Source of the DNA: Rhizobium sp. LC145
GTDB lineage: Bacteria > Pseudomonadota > Alphaproteobacteria > Rhizobiales > Rhizobiaceae
Reading direction: 5' to 3'
Assembly (NCBI RefSeq): GCF_001005825.1
Contig: NZ_LBHV01000001.1
Location: 372,001 to 436,000, forward strand
Length of the DNA: 64,000 bases
The notes below the pieces were generated by a model, which was not told where the DNA came from, did not search any database, and was given only the letters and a program-made list of their open reading frames with translations. This document shows positions 16,295 through 25,435 of the stretch, in pieces; positions within the stretch are counted from its first letter, which is position 1, and the number at the start of each line of letters is the position of its first letter. Both the position numbers and the translations under genes were made by a program.

Positions 16295-16773
16295 CACGAG
16301 ACACCCTGCAGGCAGACCTTGAGTTCGGCCGCGCGCCGATTCACGAGACCCTTGACCACCTTGCCGCCGGCACGGTTGAACCGGGTCCAGGCGTGGCAGC
16401 TTTCCTTGATCTTGCCTTCGCGGGCCAGCCTTGCCGCCGTGGAACTGCAGGCCGCACCAACGCCGACGTTATAGGCTACCGAGATGGAGGCAGCCTTCCA
16501 GCCTGCCGGCTTCTGGTCGAAACCGGAGATGCACTGGGTCAGCGGCCGGTAATAGTCGTTTACGACGCGCACCAGCAGCTTGTCCTCGCATTCCTTCTTG
16601 GTGAAGGTCATGCCGGGGCGAATGCCCTTGGTCTCGCCGTAGCATGCCGTCCACACACCGACGATGTCAGGATAGGAGCGAAGCTCCAGGCCTTCCCACG
16701 GCTTGATGAGGGCGGAGATGGATAGCAAAACGGCGGCCGTTGCGCCGCCGATTGCCTTCTTATTTATGGTCAT
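16294..16773 (-). CDS. SAR-type endolysin, GH24 lysozyme
   Basis: This 159-residue peptidoglycan-cleaving lysozyme (T4/P21 R family) shows the catalytic triad spacing E-x8-D-x5-T in WEGLELRSYPDIVGVWT. The N-terminal segment GGATAAVLLSISALI is weakly hydrophobic and Ala/Ser-rich, as in signal-anchor-release endolysins, so export by Sec followed by release on depolarisation is likely. It overlaps the holin gene upstream by 14 bp and the spanin gene downstream. Confidence 0.92.
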   Translation of the reverse strand: MTINKKAIGGATAAVLLSISALIKPWEGLELRSYPDIVGVWTACYGETKGIRPGMTFTKKECEDKLLVRVVNDYYRPLTQCISGFDQKPAGWKAASISVAYNVGVGAACSSTAARLAREGKIKESCHAWTRFNRAGGKVVKGLVNRRAAELKVCLQGVS

Positions 16774-16963
16774 TGGTAACTCCTTGGGAGAGAAGTCTTG
16801 CGCCCCACGCAGCCGCCAGCAGCGCGATGGTCACCCACCACGGGAGGAAGTCAGCGAAATACGGGACGACGTTGAGAACTAGGTCGGCGATCGCCGCCGC
16901 CTCGATAAGGCGAAGCGACCAGGCGCGCTTGGCTATGCCGCGCCAGTCAGGGAGGAGGTGCAT
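16760..16963 (-). CDS. putative holin or pinholin
   Basis: This 67-residue protein starts at ATG 16963 (MHLLPDWRGIAKRAW). Two hydrophobic segments, LIEAAAIADLVLNVVPYFAD and WWVTIALLAAAWGARLL, fit a two-helix holin. It heads the lysis cassette holin, lysozyme, Rz, Rz1. Paired with a SAR endolysin it may act as a pinholin. The upstream ribosome binding site is weak (GCGAGAATC). Confidence 0.75.
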   Translation of the reverse strand: MHLLPDWRGIAKRAWSLRLIEAAAIADLVLNVVPYFADFLPWWVTIALLAAAWGARLLSQGVTNDHK

Positions 16964-17086
16964 GATTCTCGCGATGTTGAAGGAACGTTGAAGAGGATGC
17001 GATGTTTGGACGCCATCGCACCACACTTCACTCCTATGGTGCGCCGCTGCGAGCCCCCGCCCCCGAAGCATTAAGGTCGCAGCACA

Positions 17087-17373
17087 GAGGCCTGGTGGAG
17101 TGGAACCCGCCAGGCCTCTTTCATGTTCAGCTACGTCAAATGACCAATTTGTCGGGCACCCTTGGTGGCACTAGAATTTGGTTGCTGCGGCAATCCCACA
17201 CCTGCTTGCGGTGGAGAGAGGTCCGCGCGTTCCCAACCAGCCTCGCGCGGGCCTCTCACCCGAGAGCAAGCGGGAACAGAACCTGTGCCGAAATGTTCGG
17301 GCAGGTCGCGGCTAAGCTGCCATTGACCTCCCCGCGACCGTAGGACCGGCAGGAGCGCGAACTGCCGGTCCTA
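17087..17373. terminator. three consecutive hairpins between holin and acyltransferase genes
   Basis: Hairpin 1 (17087-17118) has 12-bp arms starting GAGGCCTGG, followed by TTT. Hairpin 2 (17216-17257) has 14-bp arms GAGAGGTCCGCGCG and CGCGCGGGCCTCTC with one wobble. Hairpin 3 (17341-17373) has perfect 12-bp arms TAGGACCGGCAG and CTGCCGGTCCTA. The region 16964-17523 has no convincing gene. The hairpins could be terminators insulating the acyltransferase gene, or parts of one structured RNA. Confidence 0.55.
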
Positions 17374-17523
17374 TGCTTGCCTTAATCGCCCAGGCGCAAA
17401 AATCAGCAGCTTGTGGTGCCGGTGCAAAGTATTACTGGACCTAGATCGGTGGCCTATGCGCCGACCGAGATTTGGTATATCCGGATCAATGTTGCATAAA
17501 CTCGGTTGGCCCAGAAGACAGTA

Positions 17524-18627
17524 ATGGACGCTCGCGCTATTCCCGCCTCAGAGAGGTCGCATCAAGCGGTCCCGCAAAGTAGACAAATATACTCTCTGGA
17601 CCACCTACGTTTCTTTGCTGCGAGCTTGGTTTTCGCACATCATTTTAGCTTTAGCGTAGTGCCAAGCCAGTCACATGGGTGGATGCAATACATCGCTGAA
17701 TCGTGGCTTCGATGGGGATCCAACGGAGTTTCACTATTTATCGTGCTCTCTGGTTTCATTTTTGTAACCATTTGCCACGGCAAAGAAATCATTTACCACA
17801 AGTTCATCATCAATCGGGTCCTGAGAATATTCCCGCTTCTGACCGTGGTAATGCTGTTGCTCCTGACGACAGCCAGGGCCTCATGGTCACCACTAGATCT
17901 GCTTCGTTTCATCCTCCTCCAGATGAACACAGGCAATGCCGTAACGGGTTGGGGGAATGAGTTTCTACCCTTTGGGATCACATGGACGATCGCGGTCGAA
18001 TTCCAGTTCTACCTTCTGTTCCCGCTGCTTTTCGTCATTCTCAACCGCAGGGGTGGAGTTCAATCCATCCTCTGGATGATCTTGGCGTTCTATTTCCTTC
18101 GCCTTTTCCTCGGCCTAAGCAAAGGGGCCGAGATATATTACAATTCATACCACACACTGCTATCAAGGACCGATCAGTTCCTGATAGGTATGTTGGCCGC
18201 AAAGATTTGGATCACTAGTCGGCTTAACCGGAACGCCGCCCTATTTTTGTTATTCGCCGGACTTGGCATACTGACTGCCGATGTCCTTAACCATAAGGTC
18301 AACCTATATCGATTGACGATGGGCCTTACTGTCGAGGCGATTGCCTGGGCATTCGTAATCCTGGGATACGCCTCTATCTTCCGAGGGACTGGACTATTTT
18401 CCCGGCAGCTCGCGAAATTGGCGAATCTGACATTTTCCCTCTATCTTCTTCATCTGTTCTTTGGACGTCAGTTGTTTGAACGTGCGATTGAAAAAGGGTG
18501 GGGATTAGGTTCCCCGAGCCTAGATTTTCTACTCTATGCCTATCTCCCGACCCTCGCCTTGTCGGTCGTGACCTACATGGGGATAGAAAGACCCTTCCTG
18601 AAAATGAAGGTCAGCTATTTCCGCTAG
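17524..18627 (+). CDS. acyltransferase-3 family membrane O-acyltransferase
   Basis: This 367-residue integral membrane protein of the OafA/OatA/NodX type transfers acyl groups to exported carbohydrates. Typical N-terminal sequence is IYSLDHLRFFAASLVFAHHF, with the His and Arg of the family; later GVSLFIVLSGFIF and the RxxRIFP segment (INRVLRIFPLL), then about ten hydrophobic helices and a final IERPFLKMK. The start is taken as ATG 17524; TTG 17506 is in frame. Codons are more AT-rich than in neighbouring genes, pointing to recent acquisition. Next to the tail fibre gene it is a likely serotype-conversion or superinfection-exclusion gene. Confidence 0.9.
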   Translation: MDARAIPASERSHQAVPQSRQIYSLDHLRFFAASLVFAHHFSFSVVPSQSHGWMQYIAESWLRWGSNGVSLFIVLSGFIFVTICHGKEIIYHKFIINRVLRIFPLLTVVMLLLLTTARASWSPLDLLRFILLQMNTGNAVTGWGNEFLPFGITWTIAVEFQFYLLFPLLFVILNRRGGVQSILWMILAFYFLRLFLGLSKGAEIYYNSYHTLLSRTDQFLIGMLAAKIWITSRLNRNAALFLLFAGLGILTADVLNHKVNLYRLTMGLTVEAIAWAFVILGYASIFRGTGLFSRQLAKLANLTFSLYLLHLFFGRQLFERAIEKGWGLGSPSLDFLLYAYLPTLALSVVTYMGIERPFLKMKVSYFR

Positions 18628-18815
18628 ACCACCCACCCCCTCAAAGTAGCGGTTCGGGACCGCTCCTTCTGTCTTGTTTCAGCTTCTTGATCGCGCGCAC
18701 CGAAGAACCACATAAGGATCGCGGCAAGGCGCTCACCTCAGCAGCCAGCCGCAGGCCGGTGCCCAGTCTTGGGGTGCGCCGGCCGAAAGTCATCCGGCCG
18801 GCCACTCGATCGGCG

Positions 18816-20393
18816 CTATGCAGTCTCCAGCAGAGATATCCGTTCCGCCATCGCCTTCATTTCCGCTCTCTGCTCCAATACCATTAGCGTGAGGCTTTGA
18901 ACGGCAGCTACGAGGTCAGGCGTCAATCGTCCGTGATCCACGGCCTGGTAGACCGGCCGTGTTCCCATCTTCACCCACTCAGCGCCCTCGATCTCGCCAT
19001 TGCAGACGTTCTCAAAGACCTGTGCGGGAATGATCTGCTCCGACTGATCGCCCTGCGGCGGAATAACCTTCTCCGGGATGGTTGCCGTGCCGATGTCCTC
19101 CTCGGCATCTTTCTGGCCGCTCACAGCATGCGGTGCCGCCTGCTGAAGTTCGTGCGCGATGAAACCCGTCTGCAGTCCAGTCTCGGGATACTCCGACCAG
19201 GTGAAGCTCACCGGACGCATTGCCATCACCCGCAGGACCGCATCATCCAGCAGGTCGAATTGTTCGTCGGTGAGTGAGAAGCTTACCAGAGGCTCGACAT
19301 TCGACTTCAGGCGGTAGTCGGACGCCGTCGAATAGGCGGTACCCGTGGCACTTGTATTAATGCTTCCGACATCGGTGTTCGCAGGGTTCTTGAACAAAAT
19401 TGGCGCTGCCGTATCGACCCCGGCCCGCATGACAATGCCGTAACCTTGGTTGGCTCCGTAGCCAGACATGTAGAGCCGAGTGGCGTTCGCGACGGAACTG
19501 ATGTCTAGCCATCCCGCAGGCGAAGCGTTTCCCATCAGGGCAATTGCGCCACTGGGAGTAATGCGGAGCCTACTGGAGTTGACCAACCCGCTGAAGAACC
19601 CGACGTCGAGCACTCCATTGCCAGCCAAATCCTGAAGAAGCGCCCAACTCCCAACCTGAATTCCGGCGCGTCTGGAAGCAGCGTGAGTAGACGCCGGCGC
19701 TACGAAGGCCGGCGGCGGAAAAGCTTCAGAGCTGGCCGCACCGGTAAGCACGCCGGTCATTGTGTCGCCAGCCTTGTTTACAGGGGTGAAGCCGAGCGAG
19801 TCCTGCTTGCCCGCGAGCGCTGCCTCGGTGGCAGTACTGACGGGCTTGTCGGCATCCGAGGTGTTGTCGACTTGATCAAGACCAATCCCTTGGCGAAACG
19901 CCGCCTCGTCTGCGTCGTCCAGGAGGGTCTTAGCGAAAGCGGATACACCCAACGTCGAAAGCAGCGCCGACGCATCCGGATCGTCCAGCAGCGTCCGAGC
20001 AAATGCCGTCAGCGCTGTGACATCCATCTGCCCCGCGCCGGTGAAGTACGGAAGCGTGTCTGCCGTGCCTTCAAGGCTTCCAAACGCCTCAAGATTTCCA
20101 GAACCGCCTAGCAAGTCCATCAAGGCGCGCGCCTGGGCGGAGAAGCGCGAGCCGTCACTCTGGTAGCGCAGGCGGTAGGAAGCACCCGAGAGCGCCCCTC
20201 CCTGCCACGGCTGGTCGAGCGTGAGGGCAGTGTTGCTTTCGACTGACCTCACGACGCCCGTATAGCCGTTTGCGAACAGCAGATCGCCCTCGCGGAAGCC
20301 TGCCGCCACCCAGCCTGTGTCAACACCGGTTACTGCTGTTCCGTCGGCCGCAACCGAAATCGTGCCGGAGGTGTAATCACTCAGCAGCGCCAT
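18816..20393 (-). CDS. tail fibre with S74-type intramolecular chaperone
   Basis: This 525-residue fibre protein begins with a tail-binding region (MALLSDYTSGTISVAADGTA). It continues with repeats such as LLDDPDASALLSTLGVSAFA and RQGIGLDQVDNTSDADKPVS. The C-terminus has the peptidase S74 signature: ASDYRLKSNVEPLVSF, then FSLTDEQFDLLD..., TGFIAHELQQAAPHAVSGQK and PDLVAAVQSLTLMV. S74 domains trimerise fibres and cut themselves off at the Ser before DYRLK. It is the last gene of the structural operon. Confidence 0.93.
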   Translation of the reverse strand: MALLSDYTSGTISVAADGTAVTGVDTGWVAAGFREGDLLFANGYTGVVRSVESNTALTLDQPWQGGALSGASYRLRYQSDGSRFSAQARALMDLLGGSGNLEAFGSLEGTADTLPYFTGAGQMDVTALTAFARTLLDDPDASALLSTLGVSAFAKTLLDDADEAAFRQGIGLDQVDNTSDADKPVSTATEAALAGKQDSLGFTPVNKAGDTMTGVLTGAASSEAFPPPAFVAPASTHAASRRAGIQVGSWALLQDLAGNGVLDVGFFSGLVNSSRLRITPSGAIALMGNASPAGWLDISSVANATRLYMSGYGANQGYGIVMRAGVDTAAPILFKNPANTDVGSINTSATGTAYSTASDYRLKSNVEPLVSFSLTDEQFDLLDDAVLRVMAMRPVSFTWSEYPETGLQTGFIAHELQQAAPHAVSGQKDAEEDIGTATIPEKVIPPQGDQSEQIIPAQVFENVCNGEIEGAEWVKMGTRPVYQAVDHGRLTPDLVAAVQSLTLMVLEQRAEMKAMAERISLLETA

Positions 20394-20574
20394 TGTTCAC
20401 CTCCTGCGGCTTAGTTTCAAGCGCAGCCGCCCTGGCTGCTTCAAGTTCCGCCCGCAACTGGTCGCGCTCGCTCGTCAGCTCGACGATCTGCTGCGCAAGG
20501 ATGAGGGTGCGATTGCGCAGCATGGCTGCGAGCGCAGCTTCTTCGCGAAGCTGCGCCTCAAGACTGATGTTCAT
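20377..20574 (-). CDS. small coiled-coil protein before the tail fibre
   Basis: This 65-residue protein starts at ATG 20574 (MNISLEAQLREEAALAAMLR). It is almost all coiled coil (ILAQQIVELTSERDQLRAEL). It overlaps the fibre start by 17 bp and follows the tail-tip gene by 8 bp. It may be a fibre assembly or trimerisation aid. Confidence 0.6.
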   Translation of the reverse strand: MNISLEAQLREEAALAAMLRNRTLILAQQIVELTSERDQLRAELEAARAAALETKPQEVNNGAAE

Positions 20575-20582
20575 GGATTTCC

Positions 20583-23500
20583 TCAGCGTTTTTGCCACAT
20601 CATCTTCGTGTCGAAGTTCGCGCCTGGCATGGTGCCGGTCGATTTCATGATCTGGACGCGGTAGGTGTTATTGCCGCGGATGTCGGCCACGGTGAGCGCC
20701 ATGCTGTTGATGTCTCGGCTTTGCTGAGCCGACGAGCCCCCGGTCGAGAACGAGAACGAGTTGCTGAAAGCGACTTCGCCGGTCGTTTCGTTAACCACCC
20801 GCATGCTGAAGGTGCCGCTTGTATTCGGGCCGAGGCTACCGCTGTAGTTCCCGACGATGTGAAGCAAGACGGCCGTCGGGTTTGGGTTGGCAATCATCAA
20901 GGTGCCGATCGTCCACCAGACATTGTTCGCGTCGGTGAGCGCCAGACTGCCGGATCCATTGAACTGCGCACGAGCCGAGACGGAGTCGTAATCAAGGTTC
21001 GTCGTCCCAAATACGGCGTTGTTGATGACGGCATTCTCGATTTGCGCCCAGCCGATATTGACGTCGGTGATCTGCGCCCAATTGACGAACAACTCATTGG
21101 CGAAGATGGAGCCACCCTGCACCACGAAGGGGCGCTTGACGTCGTTGCCAGCGATGACCACGAACTGGTCGGCGTTGATCGCAACCCGGCTCAGGCCGCC
21201 AGCGATAGCATCAAGAAATATCGACGCCGAAGAAGTCTGGTCTCCTTCTGAAGCCGCAACGCTCAGGCCGATACGAGCAAGCGCGCCGGAAGGCGTCGCC
21301 TCGGTAGAAACCCGGAACTTGCCTTCAGCGGAGAACCGCCCAACCGTGCTATCGAGCTCGAGAATCGAGTTCGATACGGCGGTCACCTTCCCGTCGATCG
21401 TGCTGACCTCTGTCTGCAAAGCCGAGACAGCCGTAGCGACTGCTGGCAGACCGGTGTTCGGGTCAAAAACAGACGCGGTGAGGGTCTCAATACGCAGCGC
21501 AAGGGCGTGATCGGCTTCCGCCAGAACCTCAACCCTGCGCTCGTACTCAGCAGTCACCGTGTTATAGGTGACCTTCATCTGCTCACGAAGCTGCTGGCGC
21601 TCGTAGCTATTTCCACCTTCCTGGTCCGCGACACGCGCGTCCAGTTCCTCGAGCGTCTCATGGATGTCGCGAAGGCCGGTTCCGAGCCAGTCCTGATAAT
21701 TCGCAAGATCAGGGCCGAGTTGGTCAAAGCCGACGACGCCGCTGTATGGATCGAAATCCAGGCCAGGCATCAACTTCACGTTATCGGTTGTGACGTCCAG
21801 CCAGCCGGACCAGTCAGCAGAGCGCGGCGAATCCGGCACGAACTGGCCGCGCACCTGATAGGTGGTGTTCGGCAGAAATGTACCGTTCAAAACCCACTGG
21901 TATGGCGCGTCATAAGCGGTACTGTCGCTGTCGAATACGACATCGCCGGAGGACTTCAGGCGCACCTGCACCCAGACATTGCGCACGTCGTCCTGATCCG
22001 GAGCGCAAATCACCCGGATCGAAGGGCGACGCGGATTTCCGTCGGAGTCGTAGAGGATTGCCGGCTCGACCTGCCACCCGTACATGGGCTGTGGTACAGG
22101 CCAGCCTGGAGCGATCGTGCCATCGACCGGCGGCCGATAGTCTGTCTCTTGATCCCAGTCGTAGTCGGTCGGGTCGACCTCGGTGATGTCGAGCACCACA
22201 TCAAGGTTCGGCTGATCGATGACGCCATCAACGCGGAACTGCTTGTTGATGTAGCCGTTGCGCTCGCTCGTCCAGGCGATGACATCGCCGGGTTCAAGCA
22301 CCCAGAACCGCGGTGGCATGACGATCGTGTGCCGGCGGGCTCTTCGAGCCTCAGCCAGCGCCGATTTCATCAACCGCTGGACCTGCCCCTTGTAGGGAAC
22401 GAAGTCCAGATCCACGTCAGCGAGCAGCCGGCGGTTGCCGTCTTCCGCTTCATAGCCGGGATTGTAAAGCGGGGGCGCCTCTGCCGGGTTCCAGCCATTG
22501 TCCGGAGACGGATAGGTTGCCGTAATGCCGTTGACGGTATCGGAAAGTCCGAAGAACGGCGTGAAGCTCTGCGATTCCGTCGACAGGATGTCGTCGTCGG
22601 AGAAGAACATTGCCGGCGCGTCGGGTTCGCCCACGTATGGTTTGTAGACGCCGCCGATTTCGGCAAGCCTGCCCTGCCCTGCTGTAAGAATGCCTTCCAG
22701 CGCGTCTCGGATCGGAGCACCGACCTGAACCTCAGCGCCGGAGCGATAGGTTGGCTCGTTGCCATCTGGGCCAGCGATCAGCGCGCGGCATTTGGCAATC
22801 TGCTGGATCGCATGCGCAGCCGGAATGCGACGGATGCTGGTGTTCTGCAGGCCGTAGAGCCACTGCGTATTCCAGCGGATGCCGAGCAGCAGGTTGTAGA
22901 CCTGAACCACCGGCAGATAGTCGCCGTCACCGCCCCATGTCGCCGGGTCGTTACGTCGCTGCGGTCCTACACCGCCCACCGTGTCATCGCGCGACGGGTC
23001 GTACTGACGCATGCCGTCAACGATGAACTTGAACTGCGGGAAGCCGGAATAGAGCTCGTCGTTTACGCGAGACGTGCAAATTGCATAGGCAATGCCTCGT
23101 CCAACGCGGCTTGGCTCATAGGGCCGCTCGCTACTGGAGACGGTGTTGACCACGAAGGAGTCGGACGTTGCCTGCGTGCCGTCGTAGAACTTTACCCAGA
23201 GGTGGTCTTTGCCGCCCTTGCGGTATTCGAGAACTGGAAAGCCATACTGCGCATGGGCCTGCGTTCCGAGCTCGCACAGAATGCCGTTAACCAGAATCCC
23301 GGTCAGCGCCTTTACCGGATAGTCGGCGAGCGAAATGACCTGGGTGATGTAGGCGTTCGGGGTGCCGCCCGACGAACCCCAGGTGTTGGCATAGACCAGC
23401 GATCCGGCCGTGGCGGTCTGTCCGACGACAATCGAGCGGGGAACGGTGCCACCGGTCTGAAGGCGCCCCTGCACGGAGAAGGATGCCTTGTCCTGCGGTT

Positions 23501-23663
23501 TGCCGGCGATCGCGCTGGCGAGCAGGTTGAGGCCAATGCCGGCGGCGGCCTTCAGGAGGGTAGCACCCAGTGCCGCCCAACCGCCAAGGAACGACGATAC
23601 AGCCCCACCTATAGCAGCGCCAATCGCGCCGACGGCGGCGACGATGCCCGAAATAATAGCCAT
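20583..23663 (-). CDS. tail tip / host-specificity protein, J-like
   Basis: This 1026-residue tail hub or central fibre protein sits at the distal end of the non-contractile tail. The N-terminus is hydrophobic and Gly/Ala-rich (IISGIVAAVGAIGAAIGGAV), as in many rhizobial phage tip proteins. It continues with a hub-like domain (VPRSIVVGQTATAGSLVYAN), fibronectin-like strands around residues 520-620, a coiled coil (EGGNSYERQQLREQMKV), and a DUF1983-like beta region (ADQFVVIAGNDVKRPFVVQG). Its position between the small tail proteins and fibre matches J in lambda-like phages. Confidence 0.88.
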   Translation of the reverse strand: MAIISGIVAAVGAIGAAIGGAVSSFLGGWAALGATLLKAAAGIGLNLLASAIAGKPQDKASFSVQGRLQTGGTVPRSIVVGQTATAGSLVYANTWGSSGGTPNAYITQVISLADYPVKALTGILVNGILCELGTQAHAQYGFPVLEYRKGGKDHLWVKFYDGTQATSDSFVVNTVSSSERPYEPSRVGRGIAYAICTSRVNDELYSGFPQFKFIVDGMRQYDPSRDDTVGGVGPQRRNDPATWGGDGDYLPVVQVYNLLLGIRWNTQWLYGLQNTSIRRIPAAHAIQQIAKCRALIAGPDGNEPTYRSGAEVQVGAPIRDALEGILTAGQGRLAEIGGVYKPYVGEPDAPAMFFSDDDILSTESQSFTPFFGLSDTVNGITATYPSPDNGWNPAEAPPLYNPGYEAEDGNRRLLADVDLDFVPYKGQVQRLMKSALAEARRARRHTIVMPPRFWVLEPGDVIAWTSERNGYINKQFRVDGVIDQPNLDVVLDITEVDPTDYDWDQETDYRPPVDGTIAPGWPVPQPMYGWQVEPAILYDSDGNPRRPSIRVICAPDQDDVRNVWVQVRLKSSGDVVFDSDSTAYDAPYQWVLNGTFLPNTTYQVRGQFVPDSPRSADWSGWLDVTTDNVKLMPGLDFDPYSGVVGFDQLGPDLANYQDWLGTGLRDIHETLEELDARVADQEGGNSYERQQLREQMKVTYNTVTAEYERRVEVLAEADHALALRIETLTASVFDPNTGLPAVATAVSALQTEVSTIDGKVTAVSNSILELDSTVGRFSAEGKFRVSTEATPSGALARIGLSVAASEGDQTSSASIFLDAIAGGLSRVAINADQFVVIAGNDVKRPFVVQGGSIFANELFVNWAQITDVNIGWAQIENAVINNAVFGTTNLDYDSVSARAQFNGSGSLALTDANNVWWTIGTLMIANPNPTAVLLHIVGNYSGSLGPNTSGTFSMRVVNETTGEVAFSNSFSFSTGGSSAQQSRDINSMALTVADIRGNNTYRVQIMKSTGTMPGANFDTKMMWQKR

Positions 23664-23678
23664 GATTGTCCTTGGGGA

Positions 23679-24125
23679 TCAGCCGAGAGGCTTCACGAAA
23701 TGCGTTTCGGCCGCGCGGTAGCCGCGGCGCTCGTAGATGCGCGAAACATCATTGGTGGAGAGCGCGGCCATGCTGATAACGGCGCAGCCCTTCGATGCGG
23801 CCCACGCCTCATAGGCGTCGAGCATGCGCATGCCTGCGCGGCCTCGATGGTCGGGCGCGATGTACCAGACCGTTTCCTTGGCCCAGAGGCCCGCGCCGAA
23901 TGGATGATCGAACGCGGCGGCGAGCAGGACGCCTTGCGCCACGCCATCCACGTCGAGAACAATTGCGCACGCGGCATCGTCCTCCAGATGCATTTGAAAA
24001 AGCTTGTCGGCGCGTGCCGCTTCAAACGGGAAGGTGTAGCCGGCAGCCGCGTGGCTTTCCTCCAAGAGGCGGATCGCCCGCCACCTGTCGGATGGGGTTG
24101 CGCCCCTCACTATTGCCGCGGTCAT
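23679..24125 (-). CDS. GNAT-like N-acetyltransferase inside the tail module
   Basis: This 148-residue protein has a GNAT fold: DDAACAIVLDVDGVAQGVLL (beta2-4), then the acetyl-CoA loop in VWYIAPDHRGRAGMRMLDAY (motif A, R/Q-x-x-G-x-A variant DHRGRAG) and VSRIYERRGYRAAETHFVK at the end. It overlaps the upstream gene by 4 bp, so it belongs to the structural operon. Substrate unknown. It could modify a tail component or a host protein. Confidence 0.8.
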   Translation of the reverse strand: MTAAIVRGATPSDRWRAIRLLEESHAAAGYTFPFEAARADKLFQMHLEDDAACAIVLDVDGVAQGVLLAAAFDHPFGAGLWAKETVWYIAPDHRGRAGMRMLDAYEAWAASKGCAVISMAALSTNDVSRIYERRGYRAAETHFVKPLG

Positions 24126-24799
24126 TTCTCGTAGATGCCCTTGAGAAGCGGGCTGTCGCTCGACTTCTTACTGTCGATCTTGCCTTGCTTCCGGCCCCAG
24201 AACAGTTCCCACTCGCCCACGACCGCTGTGTCCTGATAGAAATTGTCGTTCGGATCGCGCAGCCTCTGGCTTGCGTCGGAGCGCGTGTCCGGGTTAGACC
24301 GCAGGATCTCCTGCGTATGCGAGGCGCAGGTCAGGACAACACCGCCGTCCTCGTTCTCGGATGGCGTCGTGATGTCGATCTTGTCGACGAAGCCGACGAA
24401 GCGCGGCTCTGCCGCCGCAACGAGCGTGCGGCTTTCCGGCGAAAACAGGCCTCGGAAGATTTCTACCTTCGCCTGTTTACAGTCGTAATCGCGCACCGTC
24501 TGCTGAACGAGATTGTCGATCTGGGACATCCGGATGCGAATGTTCTGGACCTCCATGGTGGAGACCAGCGGAATAGGATCGACCGAGATCAGCGTGCCGG
24601 AGCCGTGGAATGGCCGCACCACATCGGTGCCCGTTTCCGGGTCGATGACTGGCGCGTCCACCGAGCCGACGTCCGACCAGAAGCCGACCGATTCCGGCAT
24701 GCCGGTGGAGCGGTTGCGCGCCACGATCCAGAGAAAATCGCGCGCGACAAGGCGCCTGTCGGCCAGAGCCGACAGGATTGCCGCTGGTAGCTGTCGCAT
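24122..24799 (-). CDS. distal tail protein, GTA gp13-like position
   Basis: This 225-residue minor tail protein (MRQLPAAILSALADRRLVARD) contains QNIRIRMSQIDNLVQQTVRD, VEIFRGLFSP and RFVGFVDKIDITTP, and it ends with a DP-rich loop. The pattern resembles the DUF2163/hub family that follows a DUF2460-like protein in GTA-type tails. Start and stop overlap both neighbours, consistent with tight co-translation. Family assignment is by context and general pattern. Confidence 0.65.
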   Translation of the reverse strand: MRQLPAAILSALADRRLVARDFLWIVARNRSTGMPESVGFWSDVGSVDAPVIDPETGTDVVRPFHGSGTLISVDPIPLVSTMEVQNIRIRMSQIDNLVQQTVRDYDCKQAKVEIFRGLFSPESRTLVAAAEPRFVGFVDKIDITTPSENEDGGVVLTCASHTQEILRSNPDTRSDASQRLRDPNDNFYQDTAVVGEWELFWGRKQGKIDSKKSSDSPLLKGIYEK

Positions 24800-25431
24800 T
24801 AGCGAGCCTCGATAGCCTGGAAGGAAATGCTGCCGCGCCCCGTTGACGGGTCGGCATCTGAATTGATGGAGCCGGGAACGATCCGCATTGGGCAGGATGG
24901 CCGCACAAGCGTTACGGCCGCAGGTGCTGATGCACCGGGCCAGAAGTGCGGGCGCACCTCAAACACCGGCGTGATGCCGGACCCACTTGCGGTCACCGCC
25001 TCCATGACGCGATGAAGGCCACTGCCCGCCACTTCGATGAGATCGCCGATGCTCAGCATGTAGCCAGCAGGCAAACCCACCAGCGTGCCGCTCTTGCGGT
25101 TTGTGCCGATCGACCCAAGCGTGACTGATCCGACGCCGAGGGCATCGTAAGCTGCCTTGGGATATGCGATCGGGTAGCACCGCGAGAGCGGATAACCCTT
25201 AAAGGTCTGCAGGCCGTTCTCGAGAGCGCCGAGGCGAGCGCGCCAAGTGTCCAATTCGTTCGGACGCAAGGAGCGAGACGACCAGGCCCCCTGCCAAAGC
25301 GGGGAGCCAAGGTCTTTCACATAGGTGACGCCGCCGGCCGTGCGCGACTGCTCTTGCCGAAACATCGGCTCGAATTTCGTCGACCAGCCGGGGAAGTCCG
25401 GAAGGAAGTCGATTGGGTAGGTTATTGCCAT
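24799..25431 (-). CDS. minor tail protein
   Basis: This 210-residue protein (MAITYPIDFLPDFPGWSTKF) is beta-rich, with a central Gly-rich VGLPAGYMLSIGDLIEVAGS barrel-like segment of the sort seen in distal tail proteins. It is the first gene after the tape measure cluster. It overlaps the next gene by one base. The exact role (distal tail or baseplate ring) is inferred from order. Confidence 0.65.
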   Translation of the reverse strand: MAITYPIDFLPDFPGWSTKFEPMFRQEQSRTAGGVTYVKDLGSPLWQGAWSSRSLRPNELDTWRARLGALENGLQTFKGYPLSRCYPIAYPKAAYDALGVGSVTLGSIGTNRKSGTLVGLPAGYMLSIGDLIEVAGSGLHRVMEAVTASGSGITPVFEVRPHFWPGASAPAAVTLVRPSCPMRIVPGSINSDADPSTGRGSISFQAIEAR

Positions 25432-25435
25432 CTAT

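Noticed and set aside
21507..24134. 875-codon plus-strand ORF opposite the tail tip, GNAT and hub genes
   Set aside because: Arg/Val/Ala-rich antisense shadow caused by GC-rich third positions of real genes; no ribosome binding site or domain, and the opposite frames encode coherent tail proteins.
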